From the NCBI RefSeq assembly GCF_028882255.1, contig NZ_JARBUY010000002.1, forward strand, positions 384,342-448,341: 64,000 nt of DNA, read 5' to 3'. The stretch's first letter is position 1, and each line of letters starts with the position of its first letter. The notes below the pieces were generated by a model that worked only from the letters and a program-made list of their open reading frames with translations, did not search any database and was not told the origin of the DNA. Made by a program: the position numbers and the translations under genes. Shown here in pieces: positions 7,912 through 16,907 of this stretch. This DNA comes from Maribacter polysaccharolyticus (GTDB lineage: Bacteria > Bacteroidota > Bacteroidia > Flavobacteriales > Flavobacteriaceae).

Positions 7912-10900
7912 ATGTTGAAAAAAATCACCGTTTCCATTCCTGTTTTATTAGGGATGTTTTTTCTTGGGACCGCCCAGGAAACAAAAATTTACACCCACGA
8001 ACAGAAAGACTATCAAGATGCATTGGCATTGTACAACAATGGACAATACCAAGCTGCACAGACCATTTTCGAAAAGGTACAGTTGTCGACCAAGGATGAT
8101 GAGACCGAAGCGAACAGTGCCTATTATGCCGCAAATGCCGCAGTTCGTTTGAACCAATTGGGGGCAGATCGCCTTATGGAGGATTTCGTGGCAACCTATC
8201 CGACTTCGACCAAGCGGAATTCTGCCTTTGTGGATGTAGCGGACTATTATTTTGAAACGGGAAAATATCCGTACGCCCTAAAATGGTACAACAAGGTTGA
8301 TCAAAGTGCCATGTCGCGCAAGGAAATGGATAAATTCAACTTCAATTATGGCTACTCCCTGTTCTCCTCAGGAAAGGGGGAACAGGCAGAACGATATTTG
8401 AACAAGGTGGTCGATTCCCAGGTTTATGGTTCCCAGGCAAAATATTACCTGGGATACATTGCCTACCAGCAAGATGATTACGAAGGGGCCAATGAACGTT
8501 TTGACCAGATTACCGATCCTGAACTGTTGGATGAACGATTATCGTACTATCAGGCAGATATGAATTTTAAATTGGGGAAATTCGAAGAGGCCATAGCCTT
8601 GGCCAAAAAGCAATTGCCCCAATCGGACAGGAATGAGGTTTCCGAACTCAATAAGATAATCGGGGAGAGTTATTTCAACCTGGGTCAATATGCCAACGCA
8701 ATCCCCTATTTGGAGGCGTATAAAGGGAAAAGGGGAAAATGGAACAATACCGATTATTACCTCTTGGGATATTGTTTTTATAAACAGGGGGATTATGTTC
8801 ATGCCATTCAGCAGTTCAATAAGATCATAGGGGGTACGAACAGTGTTTCCCAAAATGCCTATTACCATTTGGCGGAATGCTATTTGAAATTGGATAAAAA
8901 ACAAGAGGCCTTGAATGCCTTTAGGAATGCATCCCAAATGGACTTCTCACAGGAAATCCAAAAGGATGCCTATGTGAACTATGCCCGTTTGAGTTATGAA
9001 ATCGGGAATGCCTATGAGCCCGTTCCCCAAGTGATATTGGGTTTTTTAAAGAAATATCCCAATGATGCCCGTGCTGGGGAAATGCAAGGTTTGTTGGTAG
9101 ATTCCTATATTACTTCAAAAAACTTTGAAGGGGCATTGGACCTTCTTGAAAAAAACCGGAACTATGCAAGCAAGGCCACCTATCAAAAAGTTGCTTTTTA
9201 TCGAGGGGTCGAATTGTTCATCGATGGGGATTATACCGGGGCACACGATAATTTTTCAAAATCCTTGTCCAGTGCTGAAGATGCCCTTTTTAAGGCCAGG
9301 GCGAATTATTGGAATGCAGAGGCTTTATATGCCTTGAACCGTTTTGATGAAGCCCTGTCGAATTATATCGAATTTAAACAAAATGCGAGTGCACGGTTGA
9401 CCCAAGAGGCTAAGGATGTGGATTACAATTTAGGGTATACCTATTTTAAATTAAGGGACTATACCCATGCGATAACTTATTTTGATGCTTTTTCCAAATC
9501 TGGTGTAACGGACCAGGATAAACTGAATGATAGTTACTTGCGATTGGGAGACAGTTATTTCGTAACCAGTAAATATTGGCCTGCCATTGAAACCTATAAC
9601 AAGTCCTTGGCCCTAACAGGTCCTGAAAAAGATTATGCTGCCTTTCAAAAGGCATTGAGCTATGGTTTCGTGGGTAAAAGTGACTCCAAGATAGAGGCGC
9701 TGGACACCTTTGTTTCCAAATATCCAAACTCCACCTTAAAAGATGATGCCCTTTTTGAACTAGGGAATTCCTATATCGCTTCAGGGCAGGAAAATAAGGG
9801 ATTGGTGGCTTATGATCGTCTAATCCAAGGGTATAAGGGTAGTTCTTTGGTACCACAGGCCATAATGCGTCAAGGTTTGGTGCACTATAACGCCAATAGG
9901 AATGAAAAGGCCTTGGAAAAGTTCAAGCAGGTGGTTCGTGATTTTCCCGACACCCAGGAATCCGTTCAGGCCGTGGCAACCGCTAAATTGGTCTATGTTG
10001 ATTTGGGTCGTGTGGATGAATATGCGGCATGGGTACGAAACTTGGATTTTGTTGAGGTCACCGATACCGAATTGGACAATGCTACTTTTGAATCGGCGGA
10101 AAAACAGTATCGGGAAGGCAATAGCAATGCGGCCATCAGGGGGTACGAAAGTTATTTAAAACAATTCCCGAGCGGATTGCACGGTGTATCCGCGAACTTT
10201 ACATTGGCCCAGTTGTATTTCGCCAAGGATGAAAAGGAAAAAGCATTGCCGTATTTTAAACGGGTTGCCGATTTGGGAGGTAGTGAGTTCTCGGAACAGG
10301 CGCTGACAAGGGTTTGTGAAATCTACATTGGGAAAAAGGAGTATTCGACCGCCTTACCCTATTTGCAACGGTTGGAAGAACAGGCCGATATTCAGCAAAA
10401 CCGGACCTTCGCCCAATCGAACCTAATGAAAGGATATTATCAAAAAGGCAACTATGCGCAAACCTTGGCGTATGCCGAAAAGGTATTGGGCACACCAAGT
10501 ATTGACGACCGGATAAAAAGTGACGCCCATATAATGATTGCACGCTCGGCCGTTGAGACCAATGACATGTCAAGGGCAGAAGCAGCCTATGCCGAAGTAT
10601 TGAAAATCGCCAGTGGGGAAACCGCTGCAGAGGCATTGTATTACGATGCCTACTTTAAAAACCAATCCGGTCAATTCGAAGCTTCCAATACTTCGGTGCA
10701 AAAATTGGCCAAGGATTATTCCAGTTATAAAGCATGGGGCGGTAAAGGTTTGGTGTTAATGGCCAAGAACTTTTACACTTTGGAAGATGCCTACCAAGCA
10801 ACGTATATTTTGGAAAGTGTAATAGCCAATTTCAGTGAATACCCCGAGCTAGTCGCAGAGGCGAAAGGTGAATTGGCCATCATTAAATCCAAGGAAGCCG

Positions 10901-10935
10901 AGCGGAATTCATCAGTAGACCCCAACGGAAATTAA
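7912..10935 (+). CDS. Large exported tetratricopeptide repeat protein
   Basis: 1007 residues. A signal peptide (MLKKITVSIPVLLGMFFLGTAQ) is followed by TPR-type helical pairs along almost the whole length, with recurrent patterns such as ALALYNNGQYQAA, YYLGYIAYQQDDYEGA and ALEKFKQVVRDFPDT. Several repeats resemble the YbgF/BamD style (motif xFPxSxxxxxA). No catalytic domain is visible. It should act as a periplasmic or outer-membrane scaffold. The next gene, an outer-membrane barrel, starts 21 bases downstream, so the two are almost certainly co-transcribed and may form a complex. The function is unassigned; a role in envelope assembly or motility is only a guess. Confidence 0.85.
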   Translation: MLKKITVSIPVLLGMFFLGTAQETKIYTHEQKDYQDALALYNNGQYQAAQTIFEKVQLSTKDDETEANSAYYAANAAVRLNQLGADRLMEDFVATYPTSTKRNSAFVDVADYYFETGKYPYALKWYNKVDQSAMSRKEMDKFNFNYGYSLFSSGKGEQAERYLNKVVDSQVYGSQAKYYLGYIAYQQDDYEGANERFDQITDPELLDERLSYYQADMNFKLGKFEEAIALAKKQLPQSDRNEVSELNKIIGESYFNLGQYANAIPYLEAYKGKRGKWNNTDYYLLGYCFYKQGDYVHAIQQFNKIIGGTNSVSQNAYYHLAECYLKLDKKQEALNAFRNASQMDFSQEIQKDAYVNYARLSYEIGNAYEPVPQVILGFLKKYPNDARAGEMQGLLVDSYITSKNFEGALDLLEKNRNYASKATYQKVAFYRGVELFIDGDYTGAHDNFSKSLSSAEDALFKARANYWNAEALYALNRFDEALSNYIEFKQNASARLTQEAKDVDYNLGYTYFKLRDYTHAITYFDAFSKSGVTDQDKLNDSYLRLGDSYFVTSKYWPAIETYNKSLALTGPEKDYAAFQKALSYGFVGKSDSKIEALDTFVSKYPNSTLKDDALFELGNSYIASGQENKGLVAYDRLIQGYKGSSLVPQAIMRQGLVHYNANRNEKALEKFKQVVRDFPDTQESVQAVATAKLVYVDLGRVDEYAAWVRNLDFVEVTDTELDNATFESAEKQYREGNSNAAIRGYESYLKQFPSGLHGVSANFTLAQLYFAKDEKEKALPYFKRVADLGGSEFSEQALTRVCEIYIGKKEYSTALPYLQRLEEQADIQQNRTFAQSNLMKGYYQKGNYAQTLAYAEKVLGTPSIDDRIKSDAHIMIARSAVETNDMSRAEAAYAEVLKIASGETAAEALYYDAYFKNQSGQFEASNTSVQKLAKDYSSYKAWGGKGLVLMAKNFYTLEDAYQATYILESVIANFSEYPELVAEAKGELAIIKSKEAERNSSVDPNGN

Positions 10936-10956
10936 TAGCCCCATAAAGAACACATT

Positions 10957-12705
10957 ATGATCAAGCATTTATCGCTACTAATCGTAGTTTTAGGACTTTC
11001 GCCACGGGTGTTTGCCCAGGAAGAAAAGGATAACATCGGAACAGAGACCGTTACGGTAACCAAGGCGTATTCCCCGACGATTTCCGATGCCTTTAAGATC
11101 AAATCCATTCCGGATTTGAACGATTCCATCGTTTTGCAGAAAAAGGAAATCGGGTATACTATATTTTCAGTGCCCGTGGCCTCGACCTTTACCCCTGCCA
11201 AAGGAAAGGCTTCTGCGGTACGGAAATTACCGCCCCCTGAACTATATGATTCCTATGCCTCTGCCGGATTGGGGAATCCTGGGAATTTTATGGCCAAATT
11301 TTATACCAGTAGGGCAATCAATAGGGACCAGCGCCTGGACGTGGGTTTTGATCATTATTCCGCTTTGGCAAATATCGATGGGGTTGCATTGGATAGCAAA
11401 TATGCGAATACCGAAGTCGATGCATCCTACGCCAAACGCGACCGGGATACGAATTGGGGGGTCGATGTTGGACTGCAACACCAATATTACAATTGGTATG
11501 GTTTGCCAGAAGAAACCTATGATACGGAAACCATTAATGGCATAGATTCAAAACAGAATTATTTCATGGGTGAGATCGGTGCCTATGTGAATATTGAAGA
11601 CGCTTATTTCAAAAATGCCGATATTGAATACAGACGGTTCGGGGATGCCGTGGAATCCGGTGAAAATCGCCTTGTCTTTGGTGCGGGATTGGAGTTTCCC
11701 GTAGGGGAAGAAGTTTTGGATGTAGCCTTGAATCTCGATTATGTCGGGGGAAGTTTCGCGAATGCGGACGTAAATAGCCCTACGAACGATGCCGGTATTG
11801 ATTATGGCAATTTTCAGGTGGGGTTAAACCCATCCTTGCGCATGTTGCGCGATGACCTAACCGTTGACTTGGGGTTGAATATTGTTTATGGTATGGATAT
11901 GGAAGAAAGCGGTAACAACTTTTATATCTACCCCGATGTTGCCGCATCTTACCGGTTATTGGATGAAAACGTAATCGTCTACGGTGGGGTGAAAGGGGAG
12001 TTGAAACAGAATTCCTATTACGGTTTTGTGGAAGAGAATCCTTATGTATCGCCCACCTTGACCATTCAGCCCACAGACGCTCAGTATGATGCCTATGTCG
12101 GATTTAAAGGGCAGTTACTGCCTAATCTGAGTTACAATATCAAAGGGTCGTATACCGCGGAAAACCGAAGGCCCCTATTCCATTTAAATCCACAGAATGG
12201 TTTTAGGGATGATGAAAAGGGGTATTATTATGGGAACTCCTTTCAGGTGTTTTATGATGATATGAAAACCCTAGGGTTGTTCGCGGAATTGAATGTGGAT
12301 GTAAATCGTAATTTTACCTTGGGGGTCAATGCCGAAGTGTATGATTATGATACCGAAACCGATAACCCGGCCTGGAACCTGCCCAATATGAAGGGATCTC
12401 TGTTCATGGATTATCAGATCGGGGAACAATGGTATATGGGCGTAAACCTATTCTATGTAGGGGAACGGGATGATTATTCCGCAACGGTGGTAGAAGATCC
12501 CACCCCGGGGGTAACCAATGTCGCCCTGATAACATTGGATGGCTATTTTGATGCCAATGCCCATGTGGGCTATCGGGTAAACGATCGATTGTCCCTATTT
12601 ATCAAAGGGGCCAATTTGACGGATAACGATTATCAAAAATGGGCGAACTTTGCCGTTCAGGGAATACAGCTACTCGGAGGTGCCACCTATAAATTTGATC
12701 TCTAA
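10957..12705 (+). CDS. Outer-membrane beta-barrel protein, TonB-receptor-like without plug
   Basis: 582 residues. The signal peptide ends in VFAQ, followed by an acidic stretch and an ETVTVTKAYSPTISDAFKI segment resembling the start of TonB-dependent receptor proteins. The remainder is a chain of alternating amphipathic strands rich in Tyr, Gly and Asp, ending in ..GGATYKFDL with a C-terminal aromatic-containing strand typical of outer-membrane barrels. No full plug domain or carboxypeptidase-like domain is visible, so substrate import via TonB is doubtful. It is co-transcribed with the upstream TPR gene (21-base gap), which suggests a barrel plus periplasmic TPR partner pair. Family naming in databases is likely to be TonB-dependent receptor; the exact function is unknown. 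Confidence 0.75.
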   Translation: MIKHLSLLIVVLGLSPRVFAQEEKDNIGTETVTVTKAYSPTISDAFKIKSIPDLNDSIVLQKKEIGYTIFSVPVASTFTPAKGKASAVRKLPPPELYDSYASAGLGNPGNFMAKFYTSRAINRDQRLDVGFDHYSALANIDGVALDSKYANTEVDASYAKRDRDTNWGVDVGLQHQYYNWYGLPEETYDTETINGIDSKQNYFMGEIGAYVNIEDAYFKNADIEYRRFGDAVESGENRLVFGAGLEFPVGEEVLDVALNLDYVGGSFANADVNSPTNDAGIDYGNFQVGLNPSLRMLRDDLTVDLGLNIVYGMDMEESGNNFYIYPDVAASYRLLDENVIVYGGVKGELKQNSYYGFVEENPYVSPTLTIQPTDAQYDAYVGFKGQLLPNLSYNIKGSYTAENRRPLFHLNPQNGFRDDEKGYYYGNSFQVFYDDMKTLGLFAELNVDVNRNFTLGVNAEVYDYDTETDNPAWNLPNMKGSLFMDYQIGEQWYMGVNLFYVGERDDYSATVVEDPTPGVTNVALITLDGYFDANAHVGYRVNDRLSLFIKGANLTDNDYQKWANFAVQGIQLLGGATYKFDL

Positions 12706-12822
12706 GGATAACCAGGTCCATTAAGGTGCTTCACCGGGAAATGTCCCGATGGGGTTCGGGGGATATGGCCATAAAAGAATGAATTCATTACATTAGGGCA
12801 GTAATGAATACCCAACGTCCTA

Positions 12823-13953
12823 TTGCATACCTTTCATAAACATACCTCTTGGATAGTTTGTCTCTTTTGCATTACCATGGGATGGTCACAGAACTTGATC
12901 GTGAATCCCAGCTTCGAGATGCATAAAGGTTGCCCCAAGGCATTGGGGAATTTCAATGCGGACGTTGAAAGTTGGTCGACCCCAACCGTAGGTTCTACGG
13001 ATTATTTCAACGGTTGCAGTACGGCCATGGGTACCCCCGAAAACTTCAAGGGTTCGCAACCTGCCGATTTTGGCGTGGGTTATGCGGGGTTGTACCTATA
13101 TGCACCCGGGGATTACCGGGAATATATCCAGGCGGAATTGTTGGCCCCCTTGCAGCAAGGGAAAAAGTATAAAATTTCTTTTTACGTGAGTCTTGCCGAG
13201 CGATCCGACTTTGCCATAAAGGAATTCGGTCTCCTATTCTCGAAGAACAGGTTGAACTTTCCCATCCGGAAAGTGCTTTCAAAAATGCATTGGTACAAAG
13301 ACATTGGGAATGAATACCACTATATGGAAATCGGGTATTCCGATTTTGTTGATGATACCAAGGATTGGATTTTGGTGCATTCACAGTTTACGGCTAAGGG
13401 GAATGAGCGGTTTTTGACTTTTGGTAATTTCAAGGATAATCAGCGGACCAGGAAGTTCACGACCAAGCACAATTCCAAACAAGGTGCGTATTATTATATT
13501 GATATGGTGTTACTGGAATCCGCGGAAGCTGGGGATTATGTCGAGGAGCCCAAAGTTTGGACAGCTGAAACGAAAACAGCTAAAGTCGTATTGGATGAAA
13601 ACCATATTTTCAAAAATGTATTTTTCAATTTTGACCGATCCGAGGTGTTGCAGGGGTCCAAGGAAGAAATACAGGATATTTATAGGTTTTTGGAAAAGGA
13701 TAAGACCTTGAGAATAGAAATTCACGGTCATACCGATTCCATAGGTACTGAGGAATACAACCTGGTTTTATCCGAATTGCGGGCGAAGGCCGTTGCGGAA
13801 TATCTTATGGGGTTGGGACTTTCCAAAGAACGTATTTTTTGGGAGGGCCATGGCGGTACCGAACCCATAGTCAGCAATGCATCGGAAGAAGGTAGAAAAC
13901 AGAATAGAAGGGTAGAGTTCATCATCTCCAAATCGATGGGCAAAACCGATTAG
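12823..13953 (+). CDS. OmpA family protein with N-terminal carbohydrate-binding-like domain (TTG start)
   Basis: 376 residues. The reading frame has no usable ATG: an in-frame TGA lies at 12805-12807 and the first sensible start is TTG at 12823, which gives a signal peptide ending ..MGWSQ. The mature N-terminus NLIVNPSFE is typical of galactose-binding-like folds found in secreted Bacteroidota proteins. The C-terminal ~110 residues are an OmpA domain (FFNFDRSEVL, IHGHTDSIGT, LSELRAKAVAEYL, NRRVEF) that binds peptidoglycan. The protein should anchor a surface or periplasmic domain to the cell wall. It follows the barrel gene after 117 bases on the same strand, so co-regulation is possible but not shown. 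Confidence 0.82.
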   Translation: MHTFHKHTSWIVCLFCITMGWSQNLIVNPSFEMHKGCPKALGNFNADVESWSTPTVGSTDYFNGCSTAMGTPENFKGSQPADFGVGYAGLYLYAPGDYREYIQAELLAPLQQGKKYKISFYVSLAERSDFAIKEFGLLFSKNRLNFPIRKVLSKMHWYKDIGNEYHYMEIGYSDFVDDTKDWILVHSQFTAKGNERFLTFGNFKDNQRTRKFTTKHNSKQGAYYYIDMVLLESAEAGDYVEEPKVWTAETKTAKVVLDENHIFKNVFFNFDRSEVLQGSKEEIQDIYRFLEKDKTLRIEIHGHTDSIGTEEYNLVLSELRAKAVAEYLMGLGLSKERIFWEGHGGTEPIVSNASEEGRKQNRRVEFIISKSMGKTD

Positions 13954-14159
13954 GCTCTTTCGGCGTTGACAATGATCCGTTGTCATTGGTTTGCTTCCCA
14001 AGGGGCCGTACAATTTCAAGACTAAAAGTAACGGGCTTTTAGGGATTTTAAAAAGGCTTTAAGGGTTGTGGTTTTTTAATGTTTTTTTAAAAAGATTTAG
14101 GGTATTTTTTTTACCACTTCCATCGTATTTGGAGTACATTCGTTCTTTATTTCCATGCC

Positions 14160-15467
14160 ATGGCGAACCCCAACCGTTTTTCACTTGTCGATCCAGCCAA
14201 AAGCCCGGTCTTTTATGGCTATTTTATCCTCGTAGTGGGTACTTTGGGGATTTACTTCAGCATTCCCGGTCAAACGATCGGAGTGTCGGTTTTTACCGAT
14301 CCGGTTAAGAATGCATTGGGGCTTTCCCGCAATCAATTCAGTAACGCCTATATGATCGGAACCATCATAAGTTCATTGTTGATCGGGCGGGCCGGAATTT
14401 GGTTCGATCGGTATGGGGCAAGATATACGGCATTCTTTGCCTCCTTGTTGTTGGCCGTTGCTTTGTTCCTCAGTTCTTGGTCGTTGCAAATAAGTGACTT
14501 GGTAAAAAATACATTGAACTTCGAATCGGCCGTGGTGCCGTTCACGATAATGACACTGCTGTTCTTTTTGATCCGCTTTTCGGGACAAGGGGTTTTGACG
14601 ATGGCTTCGAGGAACATGATCATGATCTGGTTCGATAAAAACAGGGGTAAGGTAAATACTTTTAGCAGTGTGGCCATCTCCTTCGGATTTTCATCATCCC
14701 CACTATGGGTCAATTATTTGATTGAGGGGTATCATTGGGATGGGGCTTGGCGTATTATGGCCTTGGCCCTTTTGGTGTTTAGTGTACTCATACTTCAATT
14801 GTATAAGAACAGACCTGAAGAGCATGGTCTTTTGCCCGATGGAACCGATGCTTCCGGAAACACCTCGACCCAAAAGGTTACCGAAGAAAAGAAACAATAT
14901 ACATTGCAAGAGGCCAAAGCCACAAGGGCTTTTTGGATGTATGGGTTGATATTGGCATTCAACAGCTTTTTCATTACCGGACTTACCTTTCATGTCGTCT
15001 CGATTTTTGGAAGTGAAGGGTACTCCAAATCAGAGGCTATTTCCATTTTTTTGCCCGCTTCGGTAGTGGCAATCACTGTTTCTACCATTTTTAATTATCT
15101 AAGCGATTACGTTTCATTGAAATTGTACTTGTATTTAATGATTTTGGGAGGGATACTTGCTTCGGTCGGACTGCTACTATTGTCCTATCCTATGGGGGTT
15201 TATTTGCTGGTGGCCGGCATAGGATTGATGGGTGGGTTCTTTGCCGTATTGAACGCCATCGCTTGGCCGCGATTTTTTGGCCGCAATCATTTAGGGGCCA
15301 TTACCGGGAAGATCATGGGGTTGATCGTTTTGGCGAGCGCCTTGGCACCACCTATATTCAGTCTTTGTTTTTCGACCTTCGGCGCTTACAAGTTATTGGG
15401 GTATTTAGGGCTTGCCTTTTTACTTTTCTTGGTATTCGGTTCCATAAAAGCCGATAATCCACAATAG
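14160..15467 (+). CDS. Major facilitator superfamily transporter
   Basis: 435 residues with about 12 hydrophobic segments and a central hydrophilic loop near residues 220-255. The MFS motif A-like GIWFDRYGARY follows the second helix. The general layout (FYGYFILVVGTLG at the start, dynamics of helices 1-6 then 7-12) resembles the oxalate/formate antiporter and monocarboxylate group of MFS proteins. The substrate cannot be read from the sequence. It is preceded by about 200 non-coding bases and followed by a ~120-base spacer before the beta-lactamase gene on the same strand. No regulator is adjacent. Confidence 0.85.
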   Translation: MANPNRFSLVDPAKSPVFYGYFILVVGTLGIYFSIPGQTIGVSVFTDPVKNALGLSRNQFSNAYMIGTIISSLLIGRAGIWFDRYGARYTAFFASLLLAVALFLSSWSLQISDLVKNTLNFESAVVPFTIMTLLFFLIRFSGQGVLTMASRNMIMIWFDKNRGKVNTFSSVAISFGFSSSPLWVNYLIEGYHWDGAWRIMALALLVFSVLILQLYKNRPEEHGLLPDGTDASGNTSTQKVTEEKKQYTLQEAKATRAFWMYGLILAFNSFFITGLTFHVVSIFGSEGYSKSEAISIFLPASVVAITVSTIFNYLSDYVSLKLYLYLMILGGILASVGLLLLSYPMGVYLLVAGIGLMGGFFAVLNAIAWPRFFGRNHLGAITGKIMGLIVLASALAPPIFSLCFSTFGAYKLLGYLGLAFLLFLVFGSIKADNPQ

Positions 15468-15587
15468 ATTTCGGTGTAAAAAGTGAACTACCGATCCTGT
15501 TGTAAAGTTATGATGGGCAGAATCCTGATTGGATTTTATTATTTAACTTGCCGTATCAACCAAAAGTTGAATTAGCCATTTTTATCC

Positions 15588-16328
15588 ATGAAAACAAAAG
15601 TCCGTTATTTTTCATTATGTTTTCTGTTTTGCGTGGGTTGCTGGTCCCAACGGGAATACGATCCGGTTTATGAATCGGGGACCCTGAGGATTGAAAAGTT
15701 GACCGCACATACGTTTGTACACGTCTCCTATTTGGAAACCAAGGATTTTGGGAAAGTAGCGTGTAACGGGATGATCGTGATCGATGAAGGGGAAGCATTG
15801 GTTTTTGATACCCCGACATCCAATGAAACATCCACCGAATTGATGAATTGGATCGAAAACCAAAACGGTGCTCAGATCAAAGCGGTAGTGGCCACCCACT
15901 TTCATGAGGATTGTTTGGGCGGTCTCGAAGTTTTCCATCTTAGGAATATTCCCTCTTATGCTTTAGAAACAACAAGGGGTCTTGCAGCCCATAAGGAGGT
16001 AGCGGTTCCGCAAATCGGATTTCAGTCCCATCTTGAATTGAACGTCGGTAAGGAAAAAGTGCTTGTTGGGTTTCAAGGGGAGGGACATACAGTGGATAAT
16101 ATAATTGGTTACTTTACGACTGAAGGGGTCCTGTTCGGGGGATGTTTGGTAAAGGCCATTGGGGCTGGAAAAGGAAACCTGGCGGATGCCAACGTGCATG
16201 AATGGTCGAATACCGTGCAAAGCTTAAAAGTGAAGTACCCCAAAATACAAACCGTAATACCCGGTCATGGCGACACGGGTGGAGTGGGTTTGTTGGACTA
16301 TACCATAACGTTGTTTAAAGATAAGTAG
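15588..16328 (+). CDS. Subclass B1 metallo-beta-lactamase
   Basis: 246 residues, the usual size for class B1. All six zinc ligands are visible: HFHED (His104, His106, Asp108), GEGHT (His167), GGCLVK (Cys186) and PGHG (His227). Lys189, three residues after the cysteine, matches the B1 substrate-carboxylate lysine, and GNLADANVHEW is the typical B1 loop. The protein should hydrolyse penicillins, cephalosporins and carbapenems in the periplasm. The N-terminus is an export signal; Cys18 in CVGC could be a lipid attachment site, though the lipobox is imperfect. A GyrI-like gene follows after 3 bases. No mobile element flanks it, so it looks like an intrinsic chromosomal enzyme of the type found in environmental flavobacteria. 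Confidence 0.92.
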   Translation: MKTKVRYFSLCFLFCVGCWSQREYDPVYESGTLRIEKLTAHTFVHVSYLETKDFGKVACNGMIVIDEGEALVFDTPTSNETSTELMNWIENQNGAQIKAVVATHFHEDCLGGLEVFHLRNIPSYALETTRGLAAHKEVAVPQIGFQSHLELNVGKEKVLVGFQGEGHTVDNIIGYFTTEGVLFGGCLVKAIGAGKGNLADANVHEWSNTVQSLKVKYPKIQTVIPGHGDTGGVGLLDYTITLFKDK

Positions 16329-16331
16329 TGG

Positions 16332-16805
16332 ATGTTGGAACCGAGGATAATCGAATTAAAAGAAAAAAAGTTGGTGGGCAAACACATGAAAATGTCCATG
16401 GCCCAAAATAGAACAAAGGAATTATGGCATATGTTCATGACCAACGTAAAGGATTTGGGAGCGACTTTGTCGAATGACAAAATCTCACTTCAGGTATATC
16501 CAAAAAATTATTTCGATGGTTTTGACCCAACCCTGGACTTCGAAAAATGGGCGACCGTGGAAGTAGCCGATTTTAACAAAGTGCCGGCAGGTTGGGATAC
16601 CTTTGTATTGCCAGGGGGGGTGTATGCTGTTTTCGACCATCAAGGTGCCGATACTGGTATATTCGAATACATTTATGCAACTTGGTTGCCTAACTCGAAA
16701 TATAGGTTGGATGACCGCCCTCATTTTGAATTGTTGGGCAATGAATATAAGAATGACCACCCCGATTCCAAAGAGGAAATATGGATTCCGGTACGGTTTG
16801 AATAA
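16332..16805 (+). CDS. GyrI-like / AraC effector-binding domain protein
   Basis: 157 residues, probably a stand-alone GyrI-like small-molecule-binding domain. Features that fit are the early helix GKHMKMSMAQNRTKELWHMFM, followed by alternating strands with WATVEVADF, GWDTFVLPGGVYAVFDHQG and a C-terminal EEIWIPV strand. This last segment matches the usual ending of effector-binding (SOUL/GyrI) domains. No DNA-binding helix-turn-helix is present. It starts 3 bases after the beta-lactamase stop, so both are made from one mRNA. Known family members bind drugs or peptides or protect gyrase; the function here is unknown. Confidence 0.78.
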   Translation: MLEPRIIELKEKKLVGKHMKMSMAQNRTKELWHMFMTNVKDLGATLSNDKISLQVYPKNYFDGFDPTLDFEKWATVEVADFNKVPAGWDTFVLPGGVYAVFDHQGADTGIFEYIYATWLPNSKYRLDDRPHFELLGNEYKNDHPDSKEEIWIPVRFE

Positions 16806-16907
16806 GGGGGAACTAGAATGCCGATATTTTAGTCATACCTTTGGAATCGCTTTAAGACGAAATCCCCACCAATATTTTTAATACTAAAAGAATAAAATAA
16901 AACTACA

